Positions 40,631 through 56,390 of a stretch of DNA of 64,000 nucleotides are shown here, piece by piece. This DNA is from Allodiplogaster sudhausi (lineage: Eukaryota > Nematoda > Chromadorea > Rhabditida > Diplogasteridae), in assembly GCA_945643635.1 (NCBI GenBank), contig CALZFC010000020.1:4254501-4318500 (forward strand). The letters run 5' to 3'. How positions within the stretch are numbered: the stretch's first letter is position 1; the number at the start of each line of letters is the position of its first letter. The notes beneath the pieces are model-generated. The model saw only the letters and a list, made by a program, of their open reading frames with translations, was not told the origin of the DNA and made no database searches. The translations under genes were made by a program, and so were the position numbers.

Positions 40631-41301
40631 ATGCATGGTGAGCTTGCCCCGACATCTTTGCTGGGTATCGAGAGGATTAAGTCGGAGAAGGTATTCGGAT
40701 GTTCTGCTCGACCTCGTAGATCTTAGTGGTTGAGGGTCTGCTACGTCGTCTAGTCTGGACCTTGGCTGTTCTCTGCTCATCACTCGTCGTATTCTATCAA
40801 GCTGCGGCTCTCTTCGATCGCTTTCTGCAGTTTCAGATCAAGAGTATGCGGATGGTAAGTGGAGAGGAAGAGAGAAGAGAAGGACAGAAGATATCTGTCT
40901 CTCTCCATCCCAGTCAGCCCCTCCTCCGACTGCCTTCCCTGCTGTCACTCTCTGCTCTCAGAATGCCTTCAAGAAAAAGGCAGCACTGCGCGTTCCGGCA
41001 CTCCGCAAGATTGTAATTTCTTCTTATAAAATAAACCACTCTATTTGAATATTCCCTTTTTTGTGTTGTGAAAGTCTTCCAAAACCTATCAGCTGCTCAA
41101 CGACGAATCGGAAGAAGACGAAGAGACAGCAGCTGGAAGCGATGGAAGAACGGCCGACAACCAAAGCGACGGTTCGAAATATACAACTGCCGAAAGAGAG
41201 AGAGAGAGAGAGGATCAATGTAATAGAGAGGGCGAACAACGCTAGCTACCCATCGATGTACTCGGAATGTGATGAAGAATTTGAACGTGGGAGAGAGAGA
41301 A

Positions 41302-41332
<31 letters not shown>

Positions 41333-42492
41333 GAAACATAGAGAGAGAGAGAGCGAAGGATAGAGAGAGAGAGACAGAGAGCGAGGGAGAGAGAAAGAGA
41401 GACATCCGTTCAGCCACGATGACCAAGGCAGAGAAGAAAGGTTCATCTCCAAGATTGGTCCAGTCAGCTTTTTGCCGTTGTTCTTCTACGAACCATGTCT
41501 GCACTCTGCAAGCATTTGGTTCTTTTTTGTTCTGTTTATTTTCCCTAGTACTCTCTCTCACTCTCTCTTTCTCTCTCTCCCTCTCTCTCTCTCTCTTTTG
41601 TTCACTCTCTCTCTCTCTCTCCTCCTCAACCTTTTAGCATCTTTTGCCTTGAGGTCAGGAGAACATCGTAGCGTGTGTCTGTGTTTATGACGGTTCGTGG
41701 ACCTGCTTTCCATGCCCGAACAATCACACCTGCCACTACAAGTATTATGGTGAGGAAATCTTGAAATCGCAAACGAGAATGAAAATGAGGATGAAAGGAA
41801 GAAAGAAAGAAGAATGACAAGAGAATCTGTAAGAAGCAAGACAATTTGCAGTCGTGCCCGACTCTTCGCTCGACGGCGACTTCAATGCAAGTTAAAGAGA
41901 ACTCGAAAACGTATGTAAGTCGATCACAACTCTCCAGGTGACTGAAGACCAAATAGCAAATCAGATTCGAGTTGACGAGGGCCTTCCATTCGTCATTCGC
42001 GCACTGGGAGAGAAGGTCCTTGGACGGCATTACAAGATGTGTATAAAAGAGAAAGAATAAATAAGTATTTAAGGAGCTCGAGGAGATGGTGTACTCATAC
42101 GACGATCTCTTCACTGCTTGCAGTTTCGGAGGGAATGAGTGTGCGAAGAGGTATTCATTGAGTTAATCTCAAAGAAAGAAGAGATGGCTTTTCCCTCCAG
42201 TGATTTCTCATCCGTCTTCGACATCCGCTACGGTCGCTGCTTCGTCTTCAACGGCGCGTCTCCTTCTCGCTTCAACGTCACGAGGACTGGCATGCACTCA
42301 GGTTGCCTTCCTGCCATGCCACAACAATAGACGTTGGTAGTTGAATAGGTATCTTTCACTGCATGCCAGGTCTCGAAGTTGTTCTTCGGATTGAGACGGA
42401 AGACTACGTGAAAACAACCGAGGCAGCAGGAGCACGCGTTGCGCTACACGATCAGGATAGGTGTTGAGCGTACTTTTTTGCTCCATCTCTCT

Positions 42493-42549
<57 letters not shown>

Positions 42550-44149
42550 ATCTCTCTCTTTCTCTCCCTTTCTCTCTCCTGCTCTCTCTTGCTCTCTCTC
42601 TCTCTCTCGCTCTATCTTTCTCCCCCTCTTTCTCTCTTTCGTATTCGTCGTTTACTTTTGTCTATTTTATCTGCAGATATCCCTTTGCTGATTCGTACGG
42701 CTATCATGCGCCAGAAGGACTTTTAACAACATTCTTAATAGTTGCGGTTCGTGAATTTTTTTCTCTCCTCTCCCTTCTAATAATATACTCCACAGTCTTT
42801 AAATCGTCGTCTTTCTACCTCGGATAGCAAGTGCGTGAGCGAAGTTGATGAAGATAAGTATGCATATACCGGCACGTACACACTAGAGGTAAACTTTATT
42901 CTCCTTACTACAATCAGTATGTAGTTAATTAATTGATTAAATAGTTTGAAAAGAAAAGCATTTATCTTATATAAAAAAATATTGCGAGGGTTGCCAGCGT
43001 AGTTGCGTGCAGAGACGAGTGGAGATGGAATGCGGCTGCGCCGACCCCCGCTTCCCCGCTCTCTCTCGTACTTCTAACGGCATCTTCTGCCAACTCGACA
43101 ACCGCATCCAGCGTTGGTGGCCATTCAGCTGAAACAGTGTCTAGTGATCGTCACCTTATATCATCAGGAGAATGCCTCGCCAATCTGACGGCTCGAATAA
43201 GCGCAGAGTTCGATGCAGCAACTTGCGATTGCTTCAATCCTTGCGAGTCTGTCTCTTTTGTCCTAATTCCTTCTTTCTCTGTCCTTTTCATCTTCTCTCT
43301 CTCTCTCTCTCTCTATCTCTCTGTCTTTGTCAGAGAACGCAGCTTCTCCGCAGTTCTATCCCACTCTCTCCTCGGCGAGTCACTCGCACTCCTTCCCTCG
43401 CCTTCGCATTCTTCAGCCTCTTCGTCTTCTGTTGTCAACACTTCCAACTCTGCCATCATTTCCATCTTCTTCGCAAGTCTGACAACGGAAATTCTTTCGG
43501 AAGTAGAATCGTATCCGGTGGGTTTCCTCGCTCCTCCACACCCTCAACAGCCTCTAAAAGATGCCTTCCTCTCAAGATATCCACTTTTATCTCTGACATC
43601 GGAGCAACGGCTGGGTTCTGGCTTGGAATGTCGGTCATCGGATTCATCGAGTTCGTGCTGGTCCTCCTCCATCTCACCTACTCGCTCATCTCTGCTATTC
43701 AATCTTTCATGTCGATACTCACATCTTTCCCATTTATTATTTTTTACCTCAGTATCTTTTTCTCAACTTTTCGATCTCTCTCTCTCTCTCTCGCTTTCTC
43801 GTTGTCTCATTCTTTCTTGCCCTCTCTCTCTCTCTTTATCTCTCTCTTTCTCTTTATATCTCTAGCTCTCATCACCCAAATATGTCATTATCTAGAGTAA
43901 TCTTGTAGTTACGTTCGTCGTCATCGTCTCCTTCTGCTGCCAGTTTCACCACTTCCGGTGGAGGGAATGCCTGGCCGATCGGGTGATCCACTGAATCGAG
44001 AATGGGACCCTCGAGTGGGTCGCTACCACTCGGAGATGCAGCTTGGGTTGCCTGCCAAGAGAGAGAAACACTTCAGAGAATTGGCTCGCATTCTCGGCAT
44101 TCGCCCAGATCAAATCAACAAAAGGCGCTCGAATAAATTGTTCTATTAG
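40631..44149 (+). CDS. DEG/ENaC-family sodium channel subunit
   Basis: A two-TM trimeric cation channel of the degenerin/ENaC/ASIC family. A short exon starts at 40631 (MHGELAPTSLLGIERIKSEK). The next exon (about 40729-40858) encodes TM1 (LRRLVWTLAVLCSSLVVFYQ). The extracellular region is spread over many exons: VYSYDDLFTACSFGGNECAK (about 42090-42150), FSSVFDIRYGRCFVFN (42200-42300), LEVVLRIETEDYVKTTEAAG with RVALHDQD (42374-42458), YPFADSYGYHAPEG (about 42677), CQRSCVQRRVEMECGCADPR (about 42999), GECLANLTARISAEFD and CDCFNPC (43168-43245). TM2 lies at about 43571-43690 (DIGATAGFWLGMSVIGFIEF); its GMS is the selectivity-filter position (GXS). The cytosolic tail (43944-44149) ends SNKLFY. Exons between 40950 and 42030 are provisional, including a Cys-rich piece near 41662-41750. 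Long GA and CT tracts lie in introns. Confidence 0.87.
41185..41402. repeat. (GA)n-rich intronic tract
   Basis: About 200 bp of GA repeats in a DEG/ENaC intron. The sense strand is purine here, the reverse of the usual arrangement in this window. Confidence 0.8.
42490..42632 (+). repeat. (CT)n intronic tract
   Basis: A (CT)n run of about 50 bp, then CT-rich imperfect repeat, in the DEG/ENaC intron before the exon at about 42677. Confidence 0.9.
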
Positions 44150-44971
44150 GAGACTTCAGCTAATAAAGTAGACAAGAAACCGAAAAGATACCCCACTCTA
44201 TCGATATGTCTCTTTCTTCTTACCTGTCTCTCTCTCTCTCTCTGATTATAAATTTTTGAAAGAAATCCCCATTCAACCACTCTGAAATCACTTATGGCTG
44301 GATCAAGCAAGAGAGACAGATGAGAAAAGAGAGAGTGAGGGAGACAGAGAGTTAGAGTGAGAGACTACTCATTTCAACGCCAATAGAACTGTTCACTCCT
44401 TCGTCGTCATCAACTTACCCTTCCAATGCCGTCACGAGCATTTCCTATGTAAGCTGTTCCTCTGGCCGACGGAGATAGAAGGTTGTTGGATTCATGCTTT
44501 AGTTTACAACTTTATTTCAAAATTTTCACTATAGAAGCACAATAAAGCAGACTTGCAAGATATTACCGGATTCCTATCATCTATTATACACTTCGAAGAA
44601 GACTACGAAGATAAAGAAATTAAAAGGCACAATATCCCAAAAAAGAATCTCGGGCAGTATGATGCATACGAAACCCAAATGGAATTGGAATCAAGTTAGA
44701 AAGAAGGACAGCCGATTGGTAGACGAGTATGAAGAGGTTGAGAGGGGAAGTAGAAAAGGAGAAGTAGACAGTGTGCGGGAGAGGGTAGGGTAGAATAAGT
44801 TAGGGAGTGAGAGAGGAGGGGGAGACAGGGAGGGAGATTGCGAGAGAGAGAGAGAGAGAGAGAGACAGAGGAGAAAGATAGAGGAGAGGAAGAGAGAGGA
44901 GAGAAAGATAGAGGAGAGGAAGAGAGAGGAGAGAAAGAGAGAGGAGAGAGAGATTGTGTGAGATCAGCGAC
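44150..44971. other. Convergent 3' spacer of DEG/ENaC and thioredoxin reductase
   Basis: Contains the probable 3' end of DEG/ENaC and, from 44740 to 44960, GA-rich sequence with a repeated GGAGAGGAAGAGAGGAGAGA-type unit. No gene is supported. Confidence 0.5.
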
Positions 44972-45032
44972 CTTCTCAGTCGGATGCAACGGCGCCCTCT
45001 CGGGTTTAGCCGTGCTTCGTCACAAGGAGAAG
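44972..45032 (-). promoter_or_regulatory. SECIS element of thioredoxin reductase
   Basis: Read on the minus strand, downstream of the reductase stop, this folds as a eukaryotic type 2 SECIS. Helix I pairs CTTCTC with GAGAAG. The non-Watson-Crick quartet is TGAC opposite CGAC. Helix II pairs GAAGCACGGC with GCCGTTGCATC (one mismatch, one bulge). The unpaired AAA follows, then a mini-stem CCC-GAGA-GGG. The quartet lies about 60 nt after the UGA codon, near the short end of functional spacing. Its match to the SECIS core and its position behind an in-frame UGA support each other. Confidence 0.88.
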
Positions 45033-45080
45033 AGTGGCCAGCAACTCACGACAGGTCCTGGCTAGCAGCCAGAACCCTCT

Positions 45081-48901
<3,821 letters not shown>

Positions 48902-49162
48902 CCTTCCAATCTGGAAGAAGGCTTTCAGGACAGAAGGAAACAACTGGAGAGGACACCTGGGAACGACGGGTACGCGGGCAGCAGGGAAGGCACTGCGAGA
49001 GGGCAACGCTGCTGCCCGTTCCCATTCCCCTCCACAAAGCTGCTCCTTCCGCACACACTCAGCACACAATCGCCGTTTGGATGCGCGCCAAAGAAAAAAA
49101 AAGCAAGACAGATGAACAGCACTAGAGAAATAGATCACAGAAGGTGTGTGTGCGAGAAAGAG

Positions 49163-49207
<45 letters not shown>

Positions 49208-49561
49208 GCCAGCGCGAGTGGGACAGGTTGCGTCAACTCGAAACAAGAACACCCATTTTATAAATCCAATACGGCTCGCTTCCTTTGACACTGAGTAGAA
49301 AAAGGGTGCAGGCATAGACAAATGCAAAATGATATCTCGTTGCCGTCAAAACGGAATTACAGAAAGGCAGCCAGAGCGGCGATAAGGCAGTGATAATAAG
49401 TTTATCGGAGCAACGTTTTATACAACGAAATTTACCGGCGCGGTAGCGAGATTGAGTGCAGAAGGAACCACACTACGAACCAGTCATTCTACACTATAAA
49501 CTACAACAAGACTAACTTATTCAAGGGAAAGAATCGCGCACTCGACGGGTCATGAGGATGA
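48902..49561. other. Spacer upstream of thioredoxin reductase with a (GA)n tract
   Basis: Contains a (GA)n run at 49159-49204 and no supported exon. The open frame continuing upstream of 48901 on the minus strand may be 5' UTR or an extra N-terminal exon. Confidence 0.5.
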
Positions 49562-49939
49562 TCACTTGAAGGAGACGGGTGTGGAGAAGGAGAAGATTCT
49601 CTGGAGGAGACTCTTCTTCGGCCCAAGGCCAAAGAGTCTTCTGTTCTCATCGCTGCTCGCCTCTTCTAGCTGCTGCAGTTTCAGACCGAATACGCCTGAT
49701 TCATACGAGTGCGGAAACTTGCGAGCGCATCGATTCTCTGCTATTTGTTCCAGAGCTGAAAGGAAACACCCAGTCAGGCAACTAAGGAACGCACTTTCTT
49801 TTGCTCCATAACACCTGGCATGAGACAGCAGAGGTGAAGAGAACTAGGGAGTGCCCTGTGGAAAAGCGGAAATGTTCGTGTCGCTAAGGAGAAATGGAAA
49901 GAGGGAACAGACAGATTGAGAGGAGAAGGAAAGAGTCAG

Positions 49940-49984
<45 letters not shown>

Positions 49985-50321
49985 AAGAGGGAGAGAGAGT
50001 GAAAAAGTGTAGGTGTGTAAGAGATAGAGCGAGTGAGGAGAGAGAGAGGGAGAAAGAGAGTGAGAAAGAGATTGAGAGTGAGAGAAAATGAGCAAGAGAG
50101 AGAAGAAGAAAGGGAGAGAGGGAAGAGGCAGAAAAGTGTTGTATACCGTGTAGCCTTCTCTCGCAGAGTGCTGGATCTGGAGGGACGGGCGCTGCCTGGC
50201 TGAATGCCTCCTCGACTCTTCTCGAGAGATGAACAGCGTAGTCACGATTCGGATTCTTGTACGCGTCCTTTGGCCAGGCCGCCAGCAGCCGCAGGCACCG
50301 CTTGTACAGCGCCTTCGACAT
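49562..50321 (-). CDS. LYR-motif (Complex1_LYR) small protein
   Basis: Two exons in phase: about 50321-50151 (MSKALYKRCLRLLAAWPKDA..., RRVEEAFSQ) and about 49756-49562 (LEQIAENRCARKFPHSYESG, ending FSFSTPVSFK). The N-terminal ALYKRCLRLLAAW with following Arg/Phe-spaced helices is the pattern of LYR proteins, small mitochondrial factors for complex I/II assembly, Fe-S transfer or acyl-carrier-protein binding. The tripeptide here is LYK, as in NDUFB9 (LYKRALRHLESW), but the total length (about 120 residues) and the C-terminal half do not match NDUFB9. Family membership is therefore probable and the specific orthologue uncertain. A sense (CT)n tract fills the intron (49944-50110 as GA on the plus strand). 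Confidence 0.62.
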
Positions 50322-50588
50322 CCAAACGAGTGCCTCAGGCAATGAGATACAAAATTGGGTGTTGGGAGAGCTTAAGAAGAGGAAAAGAAGGGGAGAGTAA
50401 GAGGGGGAAAAGGGAATAGGCAACAGAAAACGCAGAACGCTGGTACTGAAAGGCACCAATAGCTTGGATCAAGAAAGCCGATTTGAATAGTATATATTGA
50501 CGCAAGCACAATAAATCAACAAGAATAGCAATAACAAATAACAAATTCTACAAACATGAACAACGTGGGAATGTCTGTGAGAGGGGAG

Positions 50589-50789
50589 CTACTCGTCATC
50601 CGAGTCTGGCTCCACGTCACTGCCAGCTTCGAGTCTCATCATGGCGAGCCGAGCCTCCACTTCCACCGACTCCAAGTCTAGGCCAACTTCGCTCTTCTTC
50701 AGCTGCAATGCAAATCGTCATTGCCTAATGCATACAATAACGGAGAAGAAGAAAAATTATTGTCAAAAAGCAGAAATAAGGAAAAGAGA

Positions 50790-50827
<38 letters not shown>

Positions 50828-51506
50828 GAGAGAGAAAGGGAGGGAGAAAGGGAGAGAGAAAGGGAGAGAGAGATGGGAGAGATAGAAAGAGAGGGGGAAT
50901 GAAACAAAAATTACTATTCTTCTATGTTATAAGAGACATACCGTTGTCTTCTGCACTTCTTGGCACAGCCTGTCCAGCAAGTCCTTCTCGGTGGATTGTA
51001 TCCACAAGAGAAGATCAGTAAGCAGGAGATCATTGAAGAGATAGCGAAACTCGCCTCCTGACACCATTGCAGAGTGCATTCTACAGAGAACGTGAAGCAG
51101 GGCTGTTCTCCCTGCAAACTAATCTTCTCTCATTTTAAATATTAGCTACACAGCAAAATTAATCTTTTATAACCATCTCTATTATATATAAAAGGATAAA
51201 TGGATATAAAGTTTACGACAAAGACCTCTAACGAACCCACCTTGACTGAAAATGAACTTTGTATCTTTGAAGACAGCCTCGACAAGACTCCATGATCTGT
51301 AGAGAGGATACACGAGAGCTCGTCTTGCACTGGCTGCGACTGCTTCTTCCACGCTTGCCCATCTCAATATTATTACCATCATATCAGAAGTACTGAATCT
51401 TTCTAATGGTAAGAAAGAAAATAGTTGCCTAATCTGATTTTTGCCTTCTAAAAGCTCCTCTCCAAACTCCGCAAGCGGAAAATAGAAGCTATAGGGAGAG
51501 AAAGAA

Positions 51507-51564
<58 letters not shown>

Positions 51565-52978
51565 AAACGCGTACTTAGCGAAATACGATAGGGAAGGAGC
51601 TAATTTGACGTAATTCCAGGTGGTCTCCGTGCACTCTTCGCCTTCTCCAATGCGTAAATCGTAGCAGAATGCAAAGACGAGATCAACCAGAGAGCGAGCG
51701 ACTGCCTCTTCATCCACACGGCTAAGTATATAAGTAAGAGGAACGGATATATCCAGAAGACCTTCTGTTCTTCAGCCAAAATTCATCTACCCCCTCCCCA
51801 ACAAGCTATAATTGAATATTATCAAATACTACCTTGGAAGAGTTCTCTTTGTCAAATCCTTCAGCCGCTCCCTGTCTTCGGTTGTGAGGGAGACGGTGCT
51901 TGGCGGCTCCCATTCCAGTGCCGATTCCAAGCCACAGTCCGGTTCAAACGTATCAGCACTTAAAAGGGCTCGTATGGGGAATAAACGTGGATATTGGATG
52001 AAGGATTAATGTAAGTAGGAATCATTTCACTATTATCTTCAATAAAAATTTTTTTAATAATAAAAATCTAACAGAAAATGTTCCGCTTTAAAGCAATGAC
52101 GGTCGTTCCTCAGAGAGAGCTGAGCCCTTTCATCAATTGGAGTGCATTCACAGTCTTCTAGCTCGACAATATTCCCAATCTAAACAGTTTAATGAATCTG
52201 GACGAAAGGGAAGTGGTAGAACAATAGTCCAATATCTCGTGGCCCATACCTCTGACTGCAGTCTACCGAGCACATTCAGGCGGCGCCAAGCGAATCCATA
52301 TCCATAGAGCAGCGCCTTCTCGTCTACAGCTTCGGATGGTGCAGGGAGTGGCATTCCTTCCGATTGCTGCGCCAGATACTCGTCTTCAAATAGTTACAGT
52401 CTATTTATGAGCGGTCATAAAGATGGAGAAACGAACCCCCATCAGCCTCTCCCTCATCCGAGTCCCCTGCTGCTCCTTCGTCCTCGAGTTCCTCAACGAG
52501 CCGGGATGCAGAGGGAACAGCAGGCTGCGGCCTGAGAAGTTGAGTGACGAGATCGAGTCCTTCAAAGTGCTTTCCGCGCTCCTTTTTCGGCGCACGAAAG
52601 GTAAAGGTGCCTGCAATACACAGAGGGTTAGGAATGACGGGATAAAACCGGCTAGATGGCATCTTCAAGGACCTGTACTTAATCACAATCTCGCCTACCT
52701 GAGTACTCCAGCATTCTCGCTAATATGTCTGTACTGATCCATTTTCCATCTCAAATTTCTAACTCCTCACCTGCATCCGCATCGTACGTGCCCGATTCCC
52801 CTTGGTCCTCGACAATTTCGGCCGGAAGGTAGAGACGGAGAAAATAGGGCGGGGAGGTGAAGAGAACCTGGCGAGCCTCGTATTCGACTTCCGTCTCGGC
52901 CACCTTGGCGTAAGGAGCAGTGACTACGATGATAAGATGCGTCTCCGTCTGCTGCAGCTCGAAGACTGGAGTCAGCAT
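50589..52978 (-). CDS. SHQ1: H/ACA ribonucleoprotein assembly factor SHQ1
   Basis: SHQ1 chaperones dyskerin/NAP57 before H/ACA RNP assembly. The start MLTPVFELQQTETHLIIVV is at ATG 52978. The N-terminal CS (Hsp20-like) domain reads AETEVEYEARQVLFTSPPYF, LRLYLPAEIVEDQGESGTYD. The next exon (about 52612-52440) has FRAPKKERGKHFEGLDLVTQ and then an acidic linker (EELEDEGAAGDSDEGEADGG). The rest of the CS-SHQ1 linker and the SHQ1-specific domain follow (about 52370-51000; EKALLYGYGFAWRRLNVLGR, GRALLHVLCRMHSAMVSGGE-like end). The C-terminus is acidic, DVEPDSDDE. Block order and start agree with human SHQ1. Introns carry sense (CT)n (plus-strand GA at 50790-50840 and 51510-51560). Confidence 0.93.
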
Positions 52979-53144
52979 CGGAACCTGCTTGTGAAAAGCA
53001 ACAATGCAAGTCAATCCTTGAGCAAAAAAAGAACAACTGTACTTCAGTGGCCATTTAAACCAAATTCATTCACTCAGAAACAAATACAACGGCACCATCT
53101 TCTCTTTTTATTAATGTGCGCAAAATACAGATTCAGAAATATAA

Positions 53145-54227
53145 CTAGGACTTGTCTTCTTCCTCAGCCAGGCCAGTTATCAGTGACCTCCAGTATTGCC
53201 TTCGCTCGCGAATGTGTTCATTGTTCATCTCAGCACTTTGCAACTTCTCCAGAGCATCCGTTGGCCCCTGTAATTAAAAATGGTACTATAGCTAAATGTA
53301 ATAAAACTGAGCTATCCAACGTACCTTGAGGATAAAGTGAATAAATTCGAGGACGAAGACCCCGCAGTCCGAAGAGTTGGGCTGCTTAGGGCATGGCATG
53401 AAGAGGAGAGGAGGAATCTGCCTGCAGCCAGTCAAGAATCTCCCGGCATTCTGAGCAATAACTGAAGGTGCTTCTTTCTCTGGCGAGGGCAGCGAATCGA
53501 AGCAGAGAAAGCGACGCTCTCTTCCATGCCAGACAAGCAGAGACCAGTGAGTGCCACCTCAAACTACTGGTTCTAATTACAATTAAATATAAAATGTTAG
53601 CATGCAAATCCGCCTCTGTATTTCTTAGAAACCTCCCTCCAACAGGCACATAAAAGTTGTCTCACAAAATCACTGAATCGAAGGAGTATATCAGGGGCGA
53701 ATTTCGAGAGATTATAACCTGCTGTTCTTGGATCTGCGTTGTTGTTGACGATGAAGAATAGCAGTCTCTTCTCCGCAAAATCCGAAAGGAACGATGCGAA
53801 ACCGCCGTCGAACTTGAGCACTTCGCACGTCGAAGCACAGATTAATTCAATCTGAAGACCAATTCCAAGAGTTGTGACAACGAGGAAGGAAGAGAGAAGA
53901 AAAGGTCAAAAGAAAACTTGGAGAGAACGGAAATGGCAGAGGCAAAGCACTCTCGGAGAGGAAAACAGAAAAAGAGAATAGGAGAGCAAGAGGAAAAATA
54001 AAAGTGAAGCTGACACTTTCTCTCTCCTCTTGGCTGAGCTGCTCGAGCATGTACTCGGAAGCGAAGGTCATCACTCGGTCGTTCAACCAACCGCCGATCT
54101 AAACTCAATGCCATCAAAGGGATACTGTATTCCAAAAAAAAACCTCGAAGAGATCGAGGTCCCCATTCCTAAGGACCACACTTCCATATGAGAGGAGACG
54201 GCCTTCCGGAGAATCGTCCATCACCAT
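53145..54227 (-). CDS. SENP8: NEDD8-specific cysteine protease SENP8 (NEDP1/DEN1)
   Basis: A C48/Ulp1-family protease that processes and removes NEDD8. Exon 1 starts at ATG 54227 (MVMDDSPEGRLLSYGSVVLR, NGDLDLFE). Exon 2 (about 54098-54010) has IGGWLNDRVMTFASEYMLEQ, the WLND substrate-groove block. Exon 3 (about 53830-53690) has KRLLFFIVNNNADPRTAG. Exon 4 (about 53555-53466) has the catalytic His in GTHWSLLVWHG and Asp in LCFDSLPSP. Exon 5 (about 53462-53325) has the oxyanion Gln and catalytic Cys in PKQPNSSDCGVFVLEF, and exon 6 ends AEEEDKS. The triad is complete. The NxDxxxAGGTHWSLL context separates SENP8 from the SUMO proteases. The gene lies 166 bp upstream of SHQ1. Confidence 0.92.
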
Positions 54228-54700
54228 TCGAGAGTTCTCTCTTACTTAAAATCGGCAAAACTCTACCCTTTTGCACCTAAGCAAAACGAAGCCCTCTTCT
54301 GGGCAATTGGACACATTCTCCTTCTGACAATTGTTGGAGTAAAGCCAATCCTTCTTTCACAGTCAGACAATTCCAGTATTTTGTTCAGTGTATACATTAT
54401 AAACAGAGTATTCCAGAATGCAACAAAGTAAACATAAATGCAGCGATATGTGCAATAAGGCGTGTCATCCTTAATTGAAATAAGACTAAGGCCATACAAG
54501 TAAAACGGATTCCCCAATGACAATTTGTCAGTAAACCGTGAATAGCAAAAGGAGATAAGGAAATATCACAAAAATAGATGCCCGTATACCCGATTCACTC
54601 GCGAAGAGACTCGTGAAGAATAAACCAATAAAGTTTCATCTTTGAAACGCCGTTCAAAGCATTGCTTATACTGATCTTATATAATATATATCTTATCAAC
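54228..54700. other. Spacer between CARS1 and SENP8; CARS1 C-terminus not found
   Basis: AT-rich. An 86-codon minus-strand frame (54523-54263) has no similarity to a synthetase C-terminal extension. The usual Lys-rich CARS1 tail should lie here but is not visible. Confidence 0.4.
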
Positions 54701-56390
54701 CAGGAATTCAATATCAGAAGTCGAGGGAATCGCTCCGAACATCCTGAGCGTTCCCGTGATGAAGGCTGCAATGTTTCGGAGCAGCACGCAGTTCGGCGTC
54801 TCGGCCGTCTTCTCCTCAAAAAGAACTGTTAATATCCAGGAAAGATAGGACTTTTGCTAAATATACAAACTGTATAATTGAAATATCGCGAGCTTAAAAT
54901 AACCTTAATTAACTCAAGGAGTCATTTTTTCTAAAATAAAGACAACTAATAAGTTTGTACTAATGAATACATCCTGAGCAAGAAAAGAAAAAAAGGTCGC
55001 TACACTCAATCACCGACCTTGGAGACAATGTAAGCATTCCCAGTGTTTACGAGTTCACTGAGCTTCTCAATCACAGTGCGAGTGTCGACATTGTCGCAAA
55101 GGGCATTATCGATCTCTGCTCGGATACGATAGAACTTCTCCTGCACCTCCAACTCGCTCGGCGACAGCTTGTGATAGCCCTGGAAAAATGGAACGAGATA
55201 AAAGAATTTATTATCATTCCTATAAATGATGAAACGAAACATAACATGGATATTTATTATATAATGTTAGGAAACAATAGTTCCTTTTATTAGTTCCCCA
55301 TTTCTTGAATAGACAATCTCTCCCTCTGCCTCTCTCTCTCTCGTTCTCTCTTTCTCTCGCTCTCCTTTCCTCACCTGGCTGCTATCCGGTCGATAGTGCC
55401 TTCTCAGGATGTCCTTGACAAGGAGCAGAAACTCTCCGGTGATCTTCTCAAACCGCATCGCTCGCTCCATGGCAGAAGGGCTGAAAGGGAATAGTTAGCA
55501 ACTGTTTTTAAACCCAAATAGAAATGGGACTACAAATATTTCTCGTGAAATGCTGAAATTGTTTAAAGTAAATTCCCATGGAAACATAGTATTTTTCGTG
55601 GAGAAAATCACAGAATAAACGGAAATTTTTTTCTGTACATGGAGTAATCTGCATTCGAATAAAAACTCATACCCGTGTTCCTGACATGCAACGCTTACAG
55701 ATAGTCGCAGATAGAACTAATAAAAAAATATTTTGAAGTAGTTCAAAAGTAACGATACCAGTAGTCGAGAGCATCCGTCCAGTTGTGCATGAGGAAGAGA
55801 ATGCGCATTTGCCTGCTCGTGTACTGCTTGAGAGCCTCGCGGATCGTGATGAAGTTCTTCAGGGACTTGCTCATCTTCAAGCCGGCGATTCGGAGTGTTC
55901 CGGCGTGCAGGAAATAGGAGACCCACGATGGGCGGTTGTAGTGAGCTTCCACCTTAAATATAATGTCTCATTTATTTACTAACATATAAACAGTATATCG
56001 TTAAAACTTGTTAAATAAAGTTTCACTATAAAGTTTTGCATAACCCGCCCATGTATGAAATGGGTCGGCTATCAAAGAGCCTATCTGCCGCTGTTTCAGT
56101 GAGATTATCCAAATGAATTCAGTTTATACATATTGGCATAACATAATGAAAAGGACTAATGTTTAAAATAAATTTGCACTATTGCGATTCTGGAGAGTTT
56201 CGCTATCCCTTCAAGGAAAAGCCACGAAAGTGTCCGAATATCAACTGATTCCATTGTCCTGTTCTGACCTGAGCAATTTCATTGTCGTGGTGGGGGAACT
56301 TGAGATCTTCCCCTCCGGCATGGATGTCCAACTTCTCTCCGCACACCTCCGTGCACATTGCAGAGCATTCGATGTGCCAGCCGGGACGGC
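54701..56390 (-). CDS. CARS1: Cytoplasmic cysteinyl-tRNA synthetase, 3' half only
   Basis: Charges tRNA-Cys. Exons: 56390-56269 ([36 protein letters not shown], with the zinc-binding Cys/His set), about 55952-55760 ([16 protein letters not shown], then the KMSKS loop as [13 protein letters not shown], and [11 protein letters not shown]), 55475-55375 ([20 protein letters not shown]), about 55183-55019 ([20 protein letters not shown]) and 54817-54701 ([20 protein letters not shown]). The first listed exon begins at a splice acceptor, so the upstream half, including the HIGH motif and the Rossmann fold, must lie at higher coordinates. It is not in the window. The C-terminal extension after FGAI is also not found. 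The inverted repeat and LINE to the right probably sit in the intron that precedes this exon. Whether the gene is intact beyond the edge is unknown. Confidence 0.9.

Noticed and set aside
41626..42114. 162-codon minus-strand open frame with two hydrophobic stretches
   Set aside because: It overlaps exons and introns of the plus-strand DEG/ENaC gene and has no recognisable domain. The plus-strand reading is better supported.
53145..54227. SENP8 gene considered as a SUMO protease (SENP1-7/Ulp1)
   Set aside because: The WLND start, short size and AGGTHWSLLVW context match the NEDD8-specific branch better than the SUMO proteases.
54263..54523. 86-codon minus-strand frame as the missing CARS1 C-terminus
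   Set aside because: It lacks the Lys/Glu-rich character and blocks of the synthetase tail, and has no good acceptor in phase with the exon ending at 54701.
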